From: Photobacterium sp. SKA34
Lineage (GTDB): Bacteria > Pseudomonadota > Gammaproteobacteria > Enterobacterales > Vibrionaceae
DNA length: 64,000 nucleotides
Assembly (NCBI RefSeq): GCF_000153325.1
Contig: NZ_CH724141.1
Location: forward strand, 1,296,067 to 1,360,066
Reading direction: 5' to 3'
The notes beneath the pieces were generated by a model. It was not told the origin of the DNA, did no database searches, and saw nothing but the letters and a program-made list of their open reading frames with translations. Below, piece after piece: positions 7,414 through 17,686 of the stretch. A program made the position numbers and the translations under genes. Every line of letters starts with the position of its first letter. Within the stretch, counting starts at the first letter, position 1.

Positions 7414-9437
7414 GTTCACTCAACTATTTGTTTTTATCTGTTTTGTTGTATGTTATCGGGGCTTTTATCTCCTTAACACTACACAAGCAAGAACGTCTAG
7501 CAACAAAACTTTCCGGCATTCTATGTGCTATGGGCGGATTAACTGGGCTGGCATCATCCATTCCAACATTGTTGGATGGTCAGGTTATTTCTTATCAGAT
7601 AGCAAGTCCATTTAGCTTTGCTGACTGTATTATTCGAATTGATGCATTATCTGCGTTTATGGTTTTTGTGATTTCGTTACTTGTTATCGCAAGCGCTATT
7701 TATTCACTCTCTTACATGAAGGAATACGAAGGAAAAGGTGCATGGGCAATGGGATTCTTTATGAATATCTTTATTGCCTCTATGGTTGCCCTCGTCGTTT
7801 CAGACAATGCATTTTATTTTATTGTCTTTTTTGAAATGATGTCGTTAGCATCTTATTTTTTGGTTATTTCAGAGCAAAACGATAAATCAATAAATGCCGG
7901 TTTACAGTATTTCTTAATTGCACACGCAGGTTCGGTGTTGATTATGATTGCTTTCTTTATCCTGTATAGCCAATGCGGCAGTTTAAACTTTCAGGATTTT
8001 AAATCAGCAAACTTATCTCAAACACAAGCATCAGTTGTTTTTCTATTAGCTTTTTTTGGTTTTGGAGCCAAGGCGGGCATGATCACTCTTCATGGGTGGC
8101 TACCACAAGCTCACCCTGCCGCACCTTCAAATGCATCTTCGTTAATGTCTGGTGTCATGGTGAAGATAGGTATTTTTGGGATAATCAAAGTCGGTATTGA
8201 TTTTCTAGGGGCTGATACGGCTTGGTGGGGATACCTTGTTCTTGCCTTTGGCTGTGTATCATCTGTTCTTGGTGTGATGTATGCACTGGCTGAACATGAC
8301 ATTAAACGATTATTGGCTTATCACACCGTTGAAAATGTGGGCATTATTCTAATGGGTGTTGGTATTGGTATGGTTGGCATTGCAACGAACCATCCTGTTA
8401 TCGCAACATTAGGTCTACTCGGTGGTTTATACCATTTATTAAATCACGCTATATTTAAAGGGTTATTGTTCTTAGGTGCAGGCTCCGTTATTTTCCGTGT
8501 TCATACTAAAGATATGGAAAAAATGGGAGGCTTGGCGAAAGTGATGCCTTATACCGCTATTGCTTTTCTTATCGGTACGATGGCTATTTCTGCGTTACCG
8601 CCTTTAAATGGCTTCGTTAGTGAATGGTTTATCTATCAGTCTCTTCTTTCCATGAGTAAAGAAGGCAATTTCTTAATGACAATTGCTGGGCCTATTGCCG
8701 TTGTAATGCTGGCATTAACGGGTGCATTAGCTTGCATGTGTTTTGTTAAAGTGTATGGAATTTGTTTTGGCGGTGCACCACGTAGTGAAAGTGCGGCAAA
8801 AGCAACAGAAGTACCTTGGCCAATGGTGGCTGCTACAGCAGGGCTTGCTGGAGTTTGTATTGCACTTGGCGTTGGCTCGCCATGGGTTGCACCTATTATC
8901 TCTCATGTTGCATCAAGCTTAACATCTGCAGAATCAGTGACGGTTACGCAAGGTATCGCGTTAATTCCTGATAACGCTTCACAAGCTATTCTTTCTACGC
9001 CTGTAATCGCATTAACATTAATTGGATTACTGATTGTACCTTTATTAATTCTTGCCATTTTCAAAGGTAAAAAGTTACAACGTCGCCATTCCGGCGATCC
9101 ATGGGCATGTGGTTATGCTTATGAAGATCGAATGATGGTTTCTGCTGGTGGCTTCACTCAACCACTTCGTGAAATGTTTGCCCCGTTATACCGCATTCGT
9201 CAACAGCTAGATCCTAGTAGGCTAATGGTTTCAATCCTAAAAGGAACGACTTCTACTGCCGCCAATATTGAACCTTTCTTTGATAACAAAGTTGTTTTAC
9301 CGATTGCACGAGGTGTACAGCGTGTAGGTAGAGTTGTTCAGTGGCTTCAGTATGGTGATTTCCGTACTTACTGTCTGTACATGGTTATCGCATTAGTGGT
9401 GCTGTTATTTATTCCCGTTGATTTAGGAGCGAAGTAA
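7410..9437 (+). CDS. hyfB: Hydrogenase-4 membrane subunit, antiporter-like
   Basis: 675 residues, very hydrophobic, with roughly 16 membrane segments. It matches the NuoL/MrpD-type proton-translocating family: the conserved central stretch HGWLPQAHPAAPSNASSLMSG and a Lys/His-containing helix set are present. In E. coli HyfB is 672 residues. It forms part of the inner-membrane arm that may couple H2 evolution to ion translocation. It overlaps hyfA by 4 nt and hyfC by 1 nt (TAATG). Confidence 0.9.
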   Translation: MSSLNYLFLSVLLYVIGAFISLTLHKQERLATKLSGILCAMGGLTGLASSIPTLLDGQVISYQIASPFSFADCIIRIDALSAFMVFVISLLVIASAIYSLSYMKEYEGKGAWAMGFFMNIFIASMVALVVSDNAFYFIVFFEMMSLASYFLVISEQNDKSINAGLQYFLIAHAGSVLIMIAFFILYSQCGSLNFQDFKSANLSQTQASVVFLLAFFGFGAKAGMITLHGWLPQAHPAAPSNASSLMSGVMVKIGIFGIIKVGIDFLGADTAWWGYLVLAFGCVSSVLGVMYALAEHDIKRLLAYHTVENVGIILMGVGIGMVGIATNHPVIATLGLLGGLYHLLNHAIFKGLLFLGAGSVIFRVHTKDMEKMGGLAKVMPYTAIAFLIGTMAISALPPLNGFVSEWFIYQSLLSMSKEGNFLMTIAGPIAVVMLALTGALACMCFVKVYGICFGGAPRSESAAKATEVPWPMVAATAGLAGVCIALGVGSPWVAPIISHVASSLTSAESVTVTQGIALIPDNASQAILSTPVIALTLIGLLIVPLLILAIFKGKKLQRRHSGDPWACGYAYEDRMMVSAGGFTQPLREMFAPLYRIRQQLDPSRLMVSILKGTTSTAANIEPFFDNKVVLPIARGVQRVGRVVQWLQYGDFRTYCLYMVIALVVLLFIPVDLGAK

Positions 9438-10390
9438 TGCCTGTACTAGAGATGCCAAGTGCTAGCATGATTGCATTAGCTTTAACTCAAGCTTTGTTAA
9501 TGGTGCTACTCGCGCCATTAGTAACCGGCTTTTCTCGAGTTATAAGAGCGAAAATGCATTCTCGCCAAGGCCCTGGCTTACTACAAGATTATCGCGATAT
9601 CATCAAATTACTCCGTCGCCAAGAAGTTGCACCAGCAACTGCGGGCATTATATTTTTTATTATGCCCGTCGTACTAATGATCACAATGCTGTTGATTGGT
9701 ATGGCTTTACCAACGGTAACGAATGAATCACCTTTTCCTATTGCAGGAGATGTGATTACCGATATTTATTTGTTCGCGATTTTTCGCTTCTTCTTTTCTT
9801 TATCTGGTTTAGATTCAGGCAGTATGTTTGCTGGTGTTGGCTCAAGTCGTGAATTAACGCTAGGGGTATTGGTTGAGCCTATTTTGATGCTTTCGATTTT
9901 TACAATGGCATTAATTGCAGGTACTTCGGATTTAGGTCTAATTAGCTCGCATATGGCAACACAGCCATGGGTTGCTCCAGGTGCAACGGTACTGGCAGGT
10001 ATTGCTTGTGCATTTGTTGTTTTCATTGAAATGGGAAAACTTCCATTTGACTGTGCTGAAGCTGAGCAAGAGTTACAAGAAGGTCCTGTAACAGAGTATG
10101 CAGGTTCTGGTTTGGCGATGGTTAAATTAGGATTAGGGCTAAAACAACTGGTCGTTGCTCAATTATTTATCGCTATTTTTATTCCATTTGGTAAAGCGGC
10201 AGAGCTCACTTTTTCATCATTAACTATTGCAACTGTTATTTTGTTAGCGAAATTGTTTGTGCTCTTTTTGCTTGCAGGTCTGGTTGAAAACAGTGTGGCT
10301 CGTACGCGATTTATAAAAACGCATCACCTAACTTGGGTGGGGTTTGGAATTGCAGTTTTAGGCTTCATCTTTTATTTAACCGGATTATAG
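9437..10390 (+). CDS. hyfC: Hydrogenase-4 membrane subunit, NuoH-like
   Basis: 317 residues and about eight membrane segments. The cytoplasmic-loop motifs KMHSRQGPGLLQDYRD and EMGKLPFDCAEAEQEL are the HycD/HyfC/NuoH signature; the latter contains the conserved acidic residues near the quinone-like cavity. It anchors the hydrogenase small and large subunits to the membrane. The start overlaps the hyfB stop. Confidence 0.9.
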   Translation: MPVLEMPSASMIALALTQALLMVLLAPLVTGFSRVIRAKMHSRQGPGLLQDYRDIIKLLRRQEVAPATAGIIFFIMPVVLMITMLLIGMALPTVTNESPFPIAGDVITDIYLFAIFRFFFSLSGLDSGSMFAGVGSSRELTLGVLVEPILMLSIFTMALIAGTSDLGLISSHMATQPWVAPGATVLAGIACAFVVFIEMGKLPFDCAEAEQELQEGPVTEYAGSGLAMVKLGLGLKQLVVAQLFIAIFIPFGKAAELTFSSLTIATVILLAKLFVLFLLAGLVENSVARTRFIKTHHLTWVGFGIAVLGFIFYLTGL

Positions 10391-10408
10391 GGAGCAGAGA
10401 AAATCACT

Positions 10409-11848
10409 ATGGAAATTATTGCTCTATTAACGATCCTCACACCATTTTTAGGTGCGATTCTTACTTTGCTGGTACCAAAAGAATCGGCTAAATGGATCTG
10501 TCAGATTTTTGCTGGATTAGCGTCACTGGGGGCGTTGTCACTTGCTATTGCTTTCTTTAATCAAGGTAGTGTTAGTACAACTTTTCCAATATTGCAGATA
10601 TCGCATATTGAGTTATTTGGATTAACTATTGATAAAGTCAGTACGCTTATTACGTTTGCTGTTGTTGTACTTGGTCTTTTAGTTAGCATCTATTCATTAG
10701 GTTATATGAATGAAGGTAACCGAGAGCACCCGCATAATGGCGAACCTCGTTACTATGCTTTTTTATTGATCTTTATCGGTGCAATGGCAGGGCTTGTTTT
10801 ATCCTCGACGATCCTTGGTCAGCTATTGTTCTTTGAGATTACTGGTGCTTGTTCATGGTCTTTAATTGGTTATTATCAAAAGCCGACATCACTAAAAGCA
10901 GCATTAAAGGCTTTATTAGTTACTCATGTTGCTTCTATTGGTTTATTTATTGCAGCTGCATTTTTATTTAAAGCGACGGGAACATTTTCAGTATCTGCTA
11001 TTGCGGGTTTAGACGACTATACAAAAGTCATCGTAATGCTAGGCATTTTGTTTGCCGCTTGGGGTAAATCAGCTCAGCTGCCGTTACACGTTTGGTTGCC
11101 TGACGCGATGAATGCTCCAACGCCGGTTAGTGCATACCTGCACGCCGCTTCAATGGTAAAGGTTGGTGTTTATATCTTTGCTCGTGCGATTATGTCGGCG
11201 GGAGAAATCCCTGAAATTGTTGGTATTATTGGTGTCGTTGGTGCAACGATCACCTTGGTATATGGTTTCATTATGTACTTGCCACAAAAGGACATGAAGC
11301 GACTTCTTGCTTACTCAACAATTACCCAGCTATCTTATATTTTCCTTGCCTTATCTCTGGCTACATTCGGTTCAAAATTAGCATTTGAAGGCGGTATCAC
11401 TTATATCTTCAATCACGTATTTGCGAAGAGTTTATTCTTCCTTGTTGCCGGTGCTCTGAGTTATACCTGTGGTACTCGTATGCTGCCAGCATTAAAAGGC
11501 ATTATTAAAGCATCTCCGTTATTAGCGGTTGGTTTCTGTATTGCAGCCCTTGCTATTACAGGGGTTCCACCATTTAACGGTTTCTTTAGTAAGTTCCCAC
11601 TGTTTGCCGCTGGTTTTGATCTTGCCAATACTCACCCATGGTTGTTGCCTATTATGGTGATTGCCCTGATTGAGTCTGTCGCAAGTTTTGGTTGGATCAT
11701 GTACTGGTTCGGCAAAACTGTGGTTGGTGAGCCATCAGAAGCGGTTGCTTCTGCAACTCCTGTCCCTGCTTCAATGAAGCTGGTTCTGGTTATCTTGATT
11801 GTAATGTCATTTGCATCAAGCTTCATTGCATCTAGCTGGTTAAGCTAA
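10409..11848 (+). CDS. hyfD: Hydrogenase-4 membrane subunit, antiporter-like (HyfD)
   Basis: 479 residues; E. coli HyfD is the same length. It is a NuoL/M/N-type ion-translocating subunit with LPLHVWLPDAMNAPTPVSA and DMKRLLAYSTI segments. HyfD and HyfF are absent from the smaller Hyc complex, so their presence marks this locus as Hyf (hydrogenase-4) type. A GGGAG ribosome-binding site lies before the ATG. Confidence 0.9.
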   Translation: MEIIALLTILTPFLGAILTLLVPKESAKWICQIFAGLASLGALSLAIAFFNQGSVSTTFPILQISHIELFGLTIDKVSTLITFAVVVLGLLVSIYSLGYMNEGNREHPHNGEPRYYAFLLIFIGAMAGLVLSSTILGQLLFFEITGACSWSLIGYYQKPTSLKAALKALLVTHVASIGLFIAAAFLFKATGTFSVSAIAGLDDYTKVIVMLGILFAAWGKSAQLPLHVWLPDAMNAPTPVSAYLHAASMVKVGVYIFARAIMSAGEIPEIVGIIGVVGATITLVYGFIMYLPQKDMKRLLAYSTITQLSYIFLALSLATFGSKLAFEGGITYIFNHVFAKSLFFLVAGALSYTCGTRMLPALKGIIKASPLLAVGFCIAALAITGVPPFNGFFSKFPLFAAGFDLANTHPWLLPIMVIALIESVASFGWIMYWFGKTVVGEPSEAVASATPVPASMKLVLVILIVMSFASSFIASSWLS

Positions 11849-11857
11849 GGAATTTTT

Positions 11858-12508
11858 ATGAATGGTGAAATTGTCATTAATAATTTAGCAGGACTGCTGA
11901 TTGTTACATCATTATTGGTAATTGCGGTAAATAAGCCGAAATTAGTTGCTCTGCTTTATTCATTACAGTCTTTGGTTTTAGTGCTTACTTTTGTCGCGAT
12001 TGCGAATACATTTGATGCGCCTGAACTTTACCATTGGTCGATAACAGCTGTTATCACTAAGGTTATTCTACTCCCTGCTATTTTGTATTTTTCTTTTGGT
12101 AAAATGCGTGATCCTATAGCAGATAAGCCGGTTATTTCAGTGCCTTGGCAAATTGTTACTGGCGGTCTAATTATGTTGGTTAGCTTTTTAGCTATTGAAC
12201 ATGTGCAGTTACCGCTGTTAGCACAATTAAAACCTGCTCTTGCTGTTTCATTAGGGCATTTTTTCCTTGGTTTATTATGCATTGTTTCGCAACGAAATAT
12301 CCTGAAGCAATTATTTGGTTATTGTTTAATGGAAAATGGCTCCTCTCTAACGTTGGCTTTGATGGCTAATAAAGCACCGGGTCTCGTTGAAATTGGTGTC
12401 ACGATTGATGCACTGTTTGCGGTGATCTTTATGGTGATCTTAGTTCGTCAAATTTACAAAAAGTTACATACGCTTGATGTACAACAACTCACGTCGCTGA
12501 AGGGGTAA
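11858..12508 (+). CDS. hyfE: Hydrogenase-4 membrane subunit, NuoK-like (HyfE)
   Basis: 216 residues, the same length as E. coli HyfE, with about six hydrophobic segments. The motif LFGYCLMENGSS with a membrane-embedded Glu corresponds to the NuoK-like part. It lies between the two antiporter-like subunits, as in other hyf operons, with 9 nt to hyfD and 3 nt to hyfF. Confidence 0.85.
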   Translation: MNGEIVINNLAGLLIVTSLLVIAVNKPKLVALLYSLQSLVLVLTFVAIANTFDAPELYHWSITAVITKVILLPAILYFSFGKMRDPIADKPVISVPWQIVTGGLIMLVSFLAIEHVQLPLLAQLKPALAVSLGHFFLGLLCIVSQRNILKQLFGYCLMENGSSLTLALMANKAPGLVEIGVTIDALFAVIFMVILVRQIYKKLHTLDVQQLTSLKG

Positions 12509-12511
12509 TTT

Positions 12512-14089
12512 ATGTCATCTACAGTTTTACTCTTGAGTGTAATAGCGGCTCCGCTTATCGCATCTATAATCAGTTTATTGTCGTACTTTGCTGGAAGTAG
12601 TGTACGTAAAGGCGCTATTTGTCTGCATGTTATTAGTACTATTATCGTATTAGTTGGTACGAGCACTTTAGCCTGGTCTGTCTTTACTCAAGGTCCACTA
12701 TTGGCACTGGATAGTTGGTTTTACCTTGATGGATTATCTGGATTGTTTATTGCGGTATTAGGTGTTGTTGGATTTATTACCGGTCTTTATTCGTTGGGAT
12801 ACATTGGTCACGAATATAAAGAAGGTGAGATCGACGGTAAAAAAGTATCGCTATACTACGGCTTATTTAATTTGTTCTTAGCCACAATGCTTATCTCGGT
12901 TGCGTCTAATAATGTGATTATGATGTGGGTTGCGATTGAAGCAACAACCGTCAGCTCTGTATTTTTAGTTGGCTTGTACGGTAAGCGTTCTTCTTTAGAA
13001 GCGGCTTGGAAATATATTGTTATTTGTAGTGTCGGTGTTGCTTTCGGTCTATTTGGTTCGATTCTCGCTTATTCAAATGCTGCAGCCGTATTATCACCGA
13101 TTGATCACCCTGTTTTATGGACGACGATAAAAGAGAATGCCACGTTACTTGATCCAACGTTGGTGCATCTTTCCTTTGTTTTCATCATTATTGGTTTTGG
13201 TACGAAAACAGGCTTGTTCCCTATGCATGCCTGGTTACCTGACGCTCACTCAGAAGCTCCGAGTCCTGTTAGTGCATTATTATCTGCAGGCCTTCTAAAC
13301 TGTGCGCTGTTGGTTATTTTGCGTTACTACATCATTACGGTTAAAGCTATTGGTCCGCATTTCCCACAAATGCTGTTAATGACCTTTGGCTTTCTTTCTG
13401 TAGCTGTTGCTGCATTCTTCATCATTACTCAGCGAGATATCAAACGTTTATTAGCGTATTCAAGTGTCGAAAATATGGGATTGATAACACTTGCGATTGG
13501 CTTAGGTCCTATCGGTGTTATTGCTGGTTTATTACATGTGATTAATCACAGTTTGGGTAAGACATTAATGTTTTGTGGAGCCGGTAATATCCTGTTGAAA
13601 TTTGGTTCAAGAAATATTGATGAAGTGAAAGGCATTATGCGTGTCGCACCGGTAACAGCCGTTTTAGTTGGTGTTGGTGCGCTAGCGCTTGGCGGTGTGC
13701 CTCCATTTAATCTATTCATTAGTGAGTTTATGGTAGTTACTGCAGGTATTAGCTCGGGTAATACCATGTTTACAATCATCTTGTTATTGATGTTAACCAT
13801 TGTATTAGCCGGTTTGGCAAGAATGGTTGCTAGCTGTGTTCTTGGGCCTAAACCTGATCTTATTGAAAGAGGGGAATTAGGTTTCATGACAACAGCTCCA
13901 CTTGTTTTGTTATTAATAGCCATGGTCATTATGGGGACTGCTATTCCTCAACCTGTACTTACTGGACTAGATCATGCGGCCTTGGTTGTATTAGACAGTC
14001 AAGATACAACCATAATTGATGCCTTACATCTTCCTTGGGAGTCGTCACCGTCTTCCCATACAACAACAGCTTCTGTAGCCCTTAAATAA
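12512..14089 (+). CDS. hyfF: Hydrogenase-4 membrane subunit, antiporter-like (HyfF)
   Basis: 525 residues; E. coli HyfF has 526. It is the third proton-translocating-type subunit, with FPMHAWLPDAHSEAPSPVSA and DIKRLLAYSSVENMG. The membrane arm of the complex is therefore complete (B, C, D, E, F), which supports an energy-conserving formate hydrogenlyase. The start follows hyfE by three bases. Confidence 0.9.
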   Translation: MSSTVLLLSVIAAPLIASIISLLSYFAGSSVRKGAICLHVISTIIVLVGTSTLAWSVFTQGPLLALDSWFYLDGLSGLFIAVLGVVGFITGLYSLGYIGHEYKEGEIDGKKVSLYYGLFNLFLATMLISVASNNVIMMWVAIEATTVSSVFLVGLYGKRSSLEAAWKYIVICSVGVAFGLFGSILAYSNAAAVLSPIDHPVLWTTIKENATLLDPTLVHLSFVFIIIGFGTKTGLFPMHAWLPDAHSEAPSPVSALLSAGLLNCALLVILRYYIITVKAIGPHFPQMLLMTFGFLSVAVAAFFIITQRDIKRLLAYSSVENMGLITLAIGLGPIGVIAGLLHVINHSLGKTLMFCGAGNILLKFGSRNIDEVKGIMRVAPVTAVLVGVGALALGGVPPFNLFISEFMVVTAGISSGNTMFTIILLLMLTIVLAGLARMVASCVLGPKPDLIERGELGFMTTAPLVLLLIAMVIMGTAIPQPVLTGLDHAALVVLDSQDTTIIDALHLPWESSPSSHTTTASVALK

Positions 14090-14106
14090 AGAGAGATGAG
14101 TGTAAT

Positions 14107-15840
14107 ATGTTTGAACTCAATGATAATAATCAAAAAAAAGGCGCTAACTACGTTGCTGGTGTTCGTCACTTTTTCCCATCAGCCATTATTGATGAAGAGT
14201 GGCAAACGGATAATCAAGTAACAATTACGGTAAAAATGACCTCGCTAATCGAAGTGATGAAGTGGCTTTATTACGATCAAGGGGGCTGGTTAACAGTAAC
14301 ATTTGGTAATGACGAGCGTAGCCTAAATGGTCACTTTGCTGTCTACCACGCGCTTTCTATGGAAGGTGAAGTGAAAAGTTGGGTAACAGTAAAAGTATTA
14401 GTAGATGCTAATAGCCAAGAGTTTATATCTATCACTCCAACAATACCTGCAGCGGTTTGGGGCGAACGTGAAATTCGTGACATGTATGGCTTACGTCCTG
14501 TTGGTTTACCTGATGAGCGTCGATTAGTCTTACCTGATGATTGGCCTGAAGATCTCCATCCATTAAGAAAAGATGCGATGGATTATCGTCAGCGTCCTCA
14601 GCCAACGACTGAAACCGAAACTTACCAGTTTGATAACCAATTAGGTGATGATAGCAACCGCATAGTACCTGTTGGCCCATTACACATTACCTCTGATGAG
14701 CCTGGTCACTTCCGTTTATTCGTTGATGGTGAAGACATTGTTGATGCGGACTACCGCATGTTCTACGTTCACCGTGGTATGGAAAAACTGGCAGAAACAC
14801 GTATGGGTTACCATGAGGTAGCGCAGTTAACTGACCGTGTTTGTGGTATCTGTGGCTTTACCCATAGTGTGGGTTATAGCAACACCATCGAAAATGCATT
14901 ATCGGTTGATGTGCCATTCCGCGCCAAAATGATCCGTACTGTTTTACTTGAAGTTGAGCGTCTTCACAGCCACTTGTTAAACATTGGTCTCTCGAGCCAC
15001 TTTGTCGGTTTTGATTCTGGTTTCATGCAGTTCTTTCGCGTACGTGAAAAAACGATGGAATTGGCGGAAATATTAACCGGTGCACGTAAAACTTACGGCA
15101 TGAATTTGATTGGTGGTGTGCGTCGCGATTTCTTGAAAGAACAACGCCTTAAAGGTATTGCGTTAGTTAAAGAAGTACGCAAAACCTTTACTGAGTTAGT
15201 AGAAGTACTCCTCGCAACGCCCAATATTGAAAGCCGTATTGCTGGAGTTGGTATTTTGTCGAAGCAAGTTGCACGTGATTACAGTCCAGTTGGTCCTCTT
15301 ATTCGTGCAAGTGGCTTTAATCGAGATGTTCGAACCGTTCATGGTCAGTCTTTAGAGTCTTATGGTGATGTTCCGATGGAATTACAAACCATGGATGGCG
15401 GTGATGTTCAGTCTCGTGTGATGGTTCGTATCCGTGAAGTATTCGACTCTTTAAACATTGTGGAATATGGTCTCGATCATTTACCACCAGGTGCTATTTT
15501 AACCGAAAGTTTTGACTACGTACCTAACAAGTTTGCTTTAGGCTTTACAGAAGCACCACGTGGGGAAAATGTTCACTGGAGCATGACGGGGGATAACCAA
15601 AAACTATTCCGCTGGCGTTGTCGTGCAGCGACGTATGCGAACTGGCCTACGTTACGTTACATGTTACGAGGTAACACTGTTGCTGACGCGCCGTTAATTA
15701 TCGGTAGTTTGGATCCATGCTACTCATGTACTGACCGTGTCACCATTGTTGATACTAAGAAGAAGCGTAGCAAAACTATTCCATATAAAGCGATTGAGCA
15801 ATACAGCATCGACCGTAAAAATTCACCGTTTAAGCTGTAG
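14107..15840 (+). CDS. hyfG: [NiFe]-hydrogenase large subunit fused to NuoC-like domain
   Basis: 577 residues. Residues ~1-170 are a NuoC-like domain; the rest is the group 4 [NiFe] large subunit. The nickel ligands are present in DRVCGIC (C246, C249) and DPCYSC (C538, C541). The sequence continues for 33 residues after R544, matching the C-terminal peptide that the HycI protease removes from E. coli HycE after the corresponding Arg. The active site is complete, so the subunit should bind Ni-Fe and evolve H2. Confidence 0.93.
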   Translation: MFELNDNNQKKGANYVAGVRHFFPSAIIDEEWQTDNQVTITVKMTSLIEVMKWLYYDQGGWLTVTFGNDERSLNGHFAVYHALSMEGEVKSWVTVKVLVDANSQEFISITPTIPAAVWGEREIRDMYGLRPVGLPDERRLVLPDDWPEDLHPLRKDAMDYRQRPQPTTETETYQFDNQLGDDSNRIVPVGPLHITSDEPGHFRLFVDGEDIVDADYRMFYVHRGMEKLAETRMGYHEVAQLTDRVCGICGFTHSVGYSNTIENALSVDVPFRAKMIRTVLLEVERLHSHLLNIGLSSHFVGFDSGFMQFFRVREKTMELAEILTGARKTYGMNLIGGVRRDFLKEQRLKGIALVKEVRKTFTELVEVLLATPNIESRIAGVGILSKQVARDYSPVGPLIRASGFNRDVRTVHGQSLESYGDVPMELQTMDGGDVQSRVMVRIREVFDSLNIVEYGLDHLPPGAILTESFDYVPNKFALGFTEAPRGENVHWSMTGDNQKLFRWRCRAATYANWPTLRYMLRGNTVADAPLIIGSLDPCYSCTDRVTIVDTKKKRSKTIPYKAIEQYSIDRKNSPFKL

Positions 15841-15848
15841 GAGGCGAT

Positions 15849-16397
15849 GTGTTTAAATTATTAAAGACTGTCTTAAAAACCGGTGAAGTTACAACTAAAT
15901 ATCCATTCTCACCACTGGAAGTTAATGAAGATTTTCGAGGTAAGCCAGAGCTAGATGCGGATCAGTGTCTTTCTTGTGCTGCGTGTATGCGTGCTTGTCC
16001 CGCTAATGCATTGATAATGGAAACTGACGTAAAAGCAGGAACTCGCCGCTGGGAGCTCTCTCTTGCTAGGTGCATTTATTGCGGTCGTTGCGAGGAAGTA
16101 TGTCCAACGCACGCTATAAAGTTATCGCAAAATTTTGAATTAGCAGTAACAAATAAAGCCGATTTATATGAAAGTGCGACATTCCAGTTAGAAAATTGTT
16201 GTGAGTGTGAACGTCCATTCGTTGCTCGTAAATTATTAGAGTATGTACTTGATACAATGGAGCAAAGCGGTTTAAGCCGTGATCAATTAGATTTACGTCG
16301 CCAACAACTAGAAACCTGCCCAGAATGTCGCCGTCGTAATAATATGCTGGATAGCGAGAATGTAAGTCATCTACGTTTCCTTGAGGAGTCAAAGTGA
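15849..16397 (+). CDS. hyfH: Hydrogenase-4 ferredoxin-like subunit (NuoI-like)
   Basis: 182 residues starting with GTG after a GGAGGC ribosome-binding site; an ATG two bases upstream is in another frame. Two 4Fe-4S motifs ([22 protein letters not shown]) match NuoI/HycF/HyfH. Two further Cys pairs at the C-terminus ([14 protein letters not shown]) resemble those of HycF. It carries electrons from the polyferredoxins to the small subunit. It overlaps hyfI by 4 nt. Confidence 0.9.
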   Translation: MFKLLKTVLKTGEVTTKYPFSPLEVNEDFRGKPELDADQCLSCAACMRACPANALIMETDVKAGTRRWELSLARCIYCGRCEEVCPTHAIKLSQNFELAVTNKADLYESATFQLENCCECERPFVARKLLEYVLDTMEQSGLSRDQLDLRRQQLETCPECRRRNNMLDSENVSHLRFLEESK

Positions 16398-17227
16398 AAG
16401 GTATCAAACAACTAGTAGGCACTGCACATACTGAAACGGTACCTGTTGAATTACCGCCGAATAGCCAAAAGCTAAAAGATGCATTGATCAAAGAAATTCG
16501 CCGTTCAGCCTATGTATATCGTATTGACTGTGGCGGTTGCAATGCCTGTGAAATTGAAATCTTTGCAGCCACGACCCCCGTTTTTGATACCGAACGTTTC
16601 GGAATTAAGATTGTTGCTTCGCCACGTCATGCAGATATTTTGCTGTATACAGGGTCAGTAACACGTGCAATGCGAGCACCTGCCTTGCGAGCATATGAAG
16701 CTGCTCCAGACCCAAAGATTGTTATTTCTTATGGTGCATGTGGCTGTGATGGCGGTATATTCCATGACTTATATTGTGTATGGGGCGGTACTGACAAGAT
16801 TGTACCTGTAGATGTATACATTCCAGGTTGTCCACCAACCCCCGCGGCAACGATTTACGGTTTTGCTGTAGCGTTAGGTTTGTTAGATCAAAAGTTGAAA
16901 ACTAAAACACATACCCCTGATGAACAAAAAGCGAGCCTTAAACACACAGAAATCCCACTGGATATAAAGGTGATGATTGAGCGTCAAGCCCGCTTACTTG
17001 CAGGTTATGTTCAAGGCCAACGTATTGCAGATGAAGTGATGGATGTATTGGCAACCTGTAGTACTGATAACGTTGATAGCAAGATTGCGGATTACTTAGC
17101 GGAAAAAGACGATCCACGTTTAACAGAAATCGTAAATATTCTGCTGAGCAAAACTATGTCAGCATTAACGGGACAACCTGCGTGTGCGACAGAGCAAAAA
17201 GCGTGTTGCGGAGGAGATCATGCCTAA
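16394..17227 (+). CDS. hyfI: [NiFe]-hydrogenase small subunit (NuoB-like)
   Basis: 277 residues with a GTG start. The proximal-cluster motif [11 protein letters not shown], a Cys-containing [10 protein letters not shown] segment and [10 protein letters not shown] are the NuoB/HycG/HyfI signature. The protein is about 25 residues longer than E. coli HyfI and ends in a Cys-rich tail ([16 protein letters not shown]). Its stop overlaps the next start. Confidence 0.92.
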   Translation: MKGIKQLVGTAHTETVPVELPPNSQKLKDALIKEIRRSAYVYRIDCGGCNACEIEIFAATTPVFDTERFGIKIVASPRHADILLYTGSVTRAMRAPALRAYEAAPDPKIVISYGACGCDGGIFHDLYCVWGGTDKIVPVDVYIPGCPPTPAATIYGFAVALGLLDQKLKTKTHTPDEQKASLKHTEIPLDIKVMIERQARLLAGYVQGQRIADEVMDVLATCSTDNVDSKIADYLAEKDDPRLTEIVNILLSKTMSALTGQPACATEQKACCGGDHA

Positions 17228-17684
17228 TAGCAAGATTGCCGATTTACCTGAAGAATTAACGCAATCTCGCCACCTTGAGAAAAATGTATATTTCTACAGC
17301 TTAGGTCGTAAGTTTGTTGATGAAAGTTATGATGTTCCAGAAGAAGCCAAGCAAATTATGTACTATAGCTTGGCGATTGGTCACCATCTTGGTGTTGTGG
17401 ATTGCTTAGATGCAGTATTGAAATGTTCAGGTCATGAGTACCTTGACTGGATCAGTGGATTAGACCAAAGCGGTGAAGCATTTCGTAAAATGAAAGGCTT
17501 TCTGGTGTTTGGTGAAATCACGATTTACCCAGAGCATTTAAACATGCTGGCACTGGCGTTTGATGGTATTGATAGCGCGATTCAAAGTGAGAAGTCAAAG
17601 CAGTTAACTCATGGATTTATTGAAGCCTTAGGGGATATTCATCGCGAACAAACCATGTATATGATGATCCGGGGAGGGCAGTAA
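17220..17684 (+). CDS. hyfJ: HycH/HyfJ-type hydrogenase assembly protein
   Basis: 154 residues from ATG 17220, which sits inside the hyfI stop region behind GGAGGAGA; an in-frame Met farther upstream at 17184 lies within hyfI. The family (HycH/HyfJ) is required for maturation of the formate hydrogenlyase large subunit in E. coli. Recognisable features are the N-terminal [10 protein letters not shown] and the C-terminal [16 protein letters not shown]. Confidence 0.85.
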   Translation: MPNSKIADLPEELTQSRHLEKNVYFYSLGRKFVDESYDVPEEAKQIMYYSLAIGHHLGVVDCLDAVLKCSGHEYLDWISGLDQSGEAFRKMKGFLVFGEITIYPEHLNMLALAFDGIDSAIQSEKSKQLTHGFIEALGDIHREQTMYMMIRGGQ

Positions 17685-17686
17685 TC

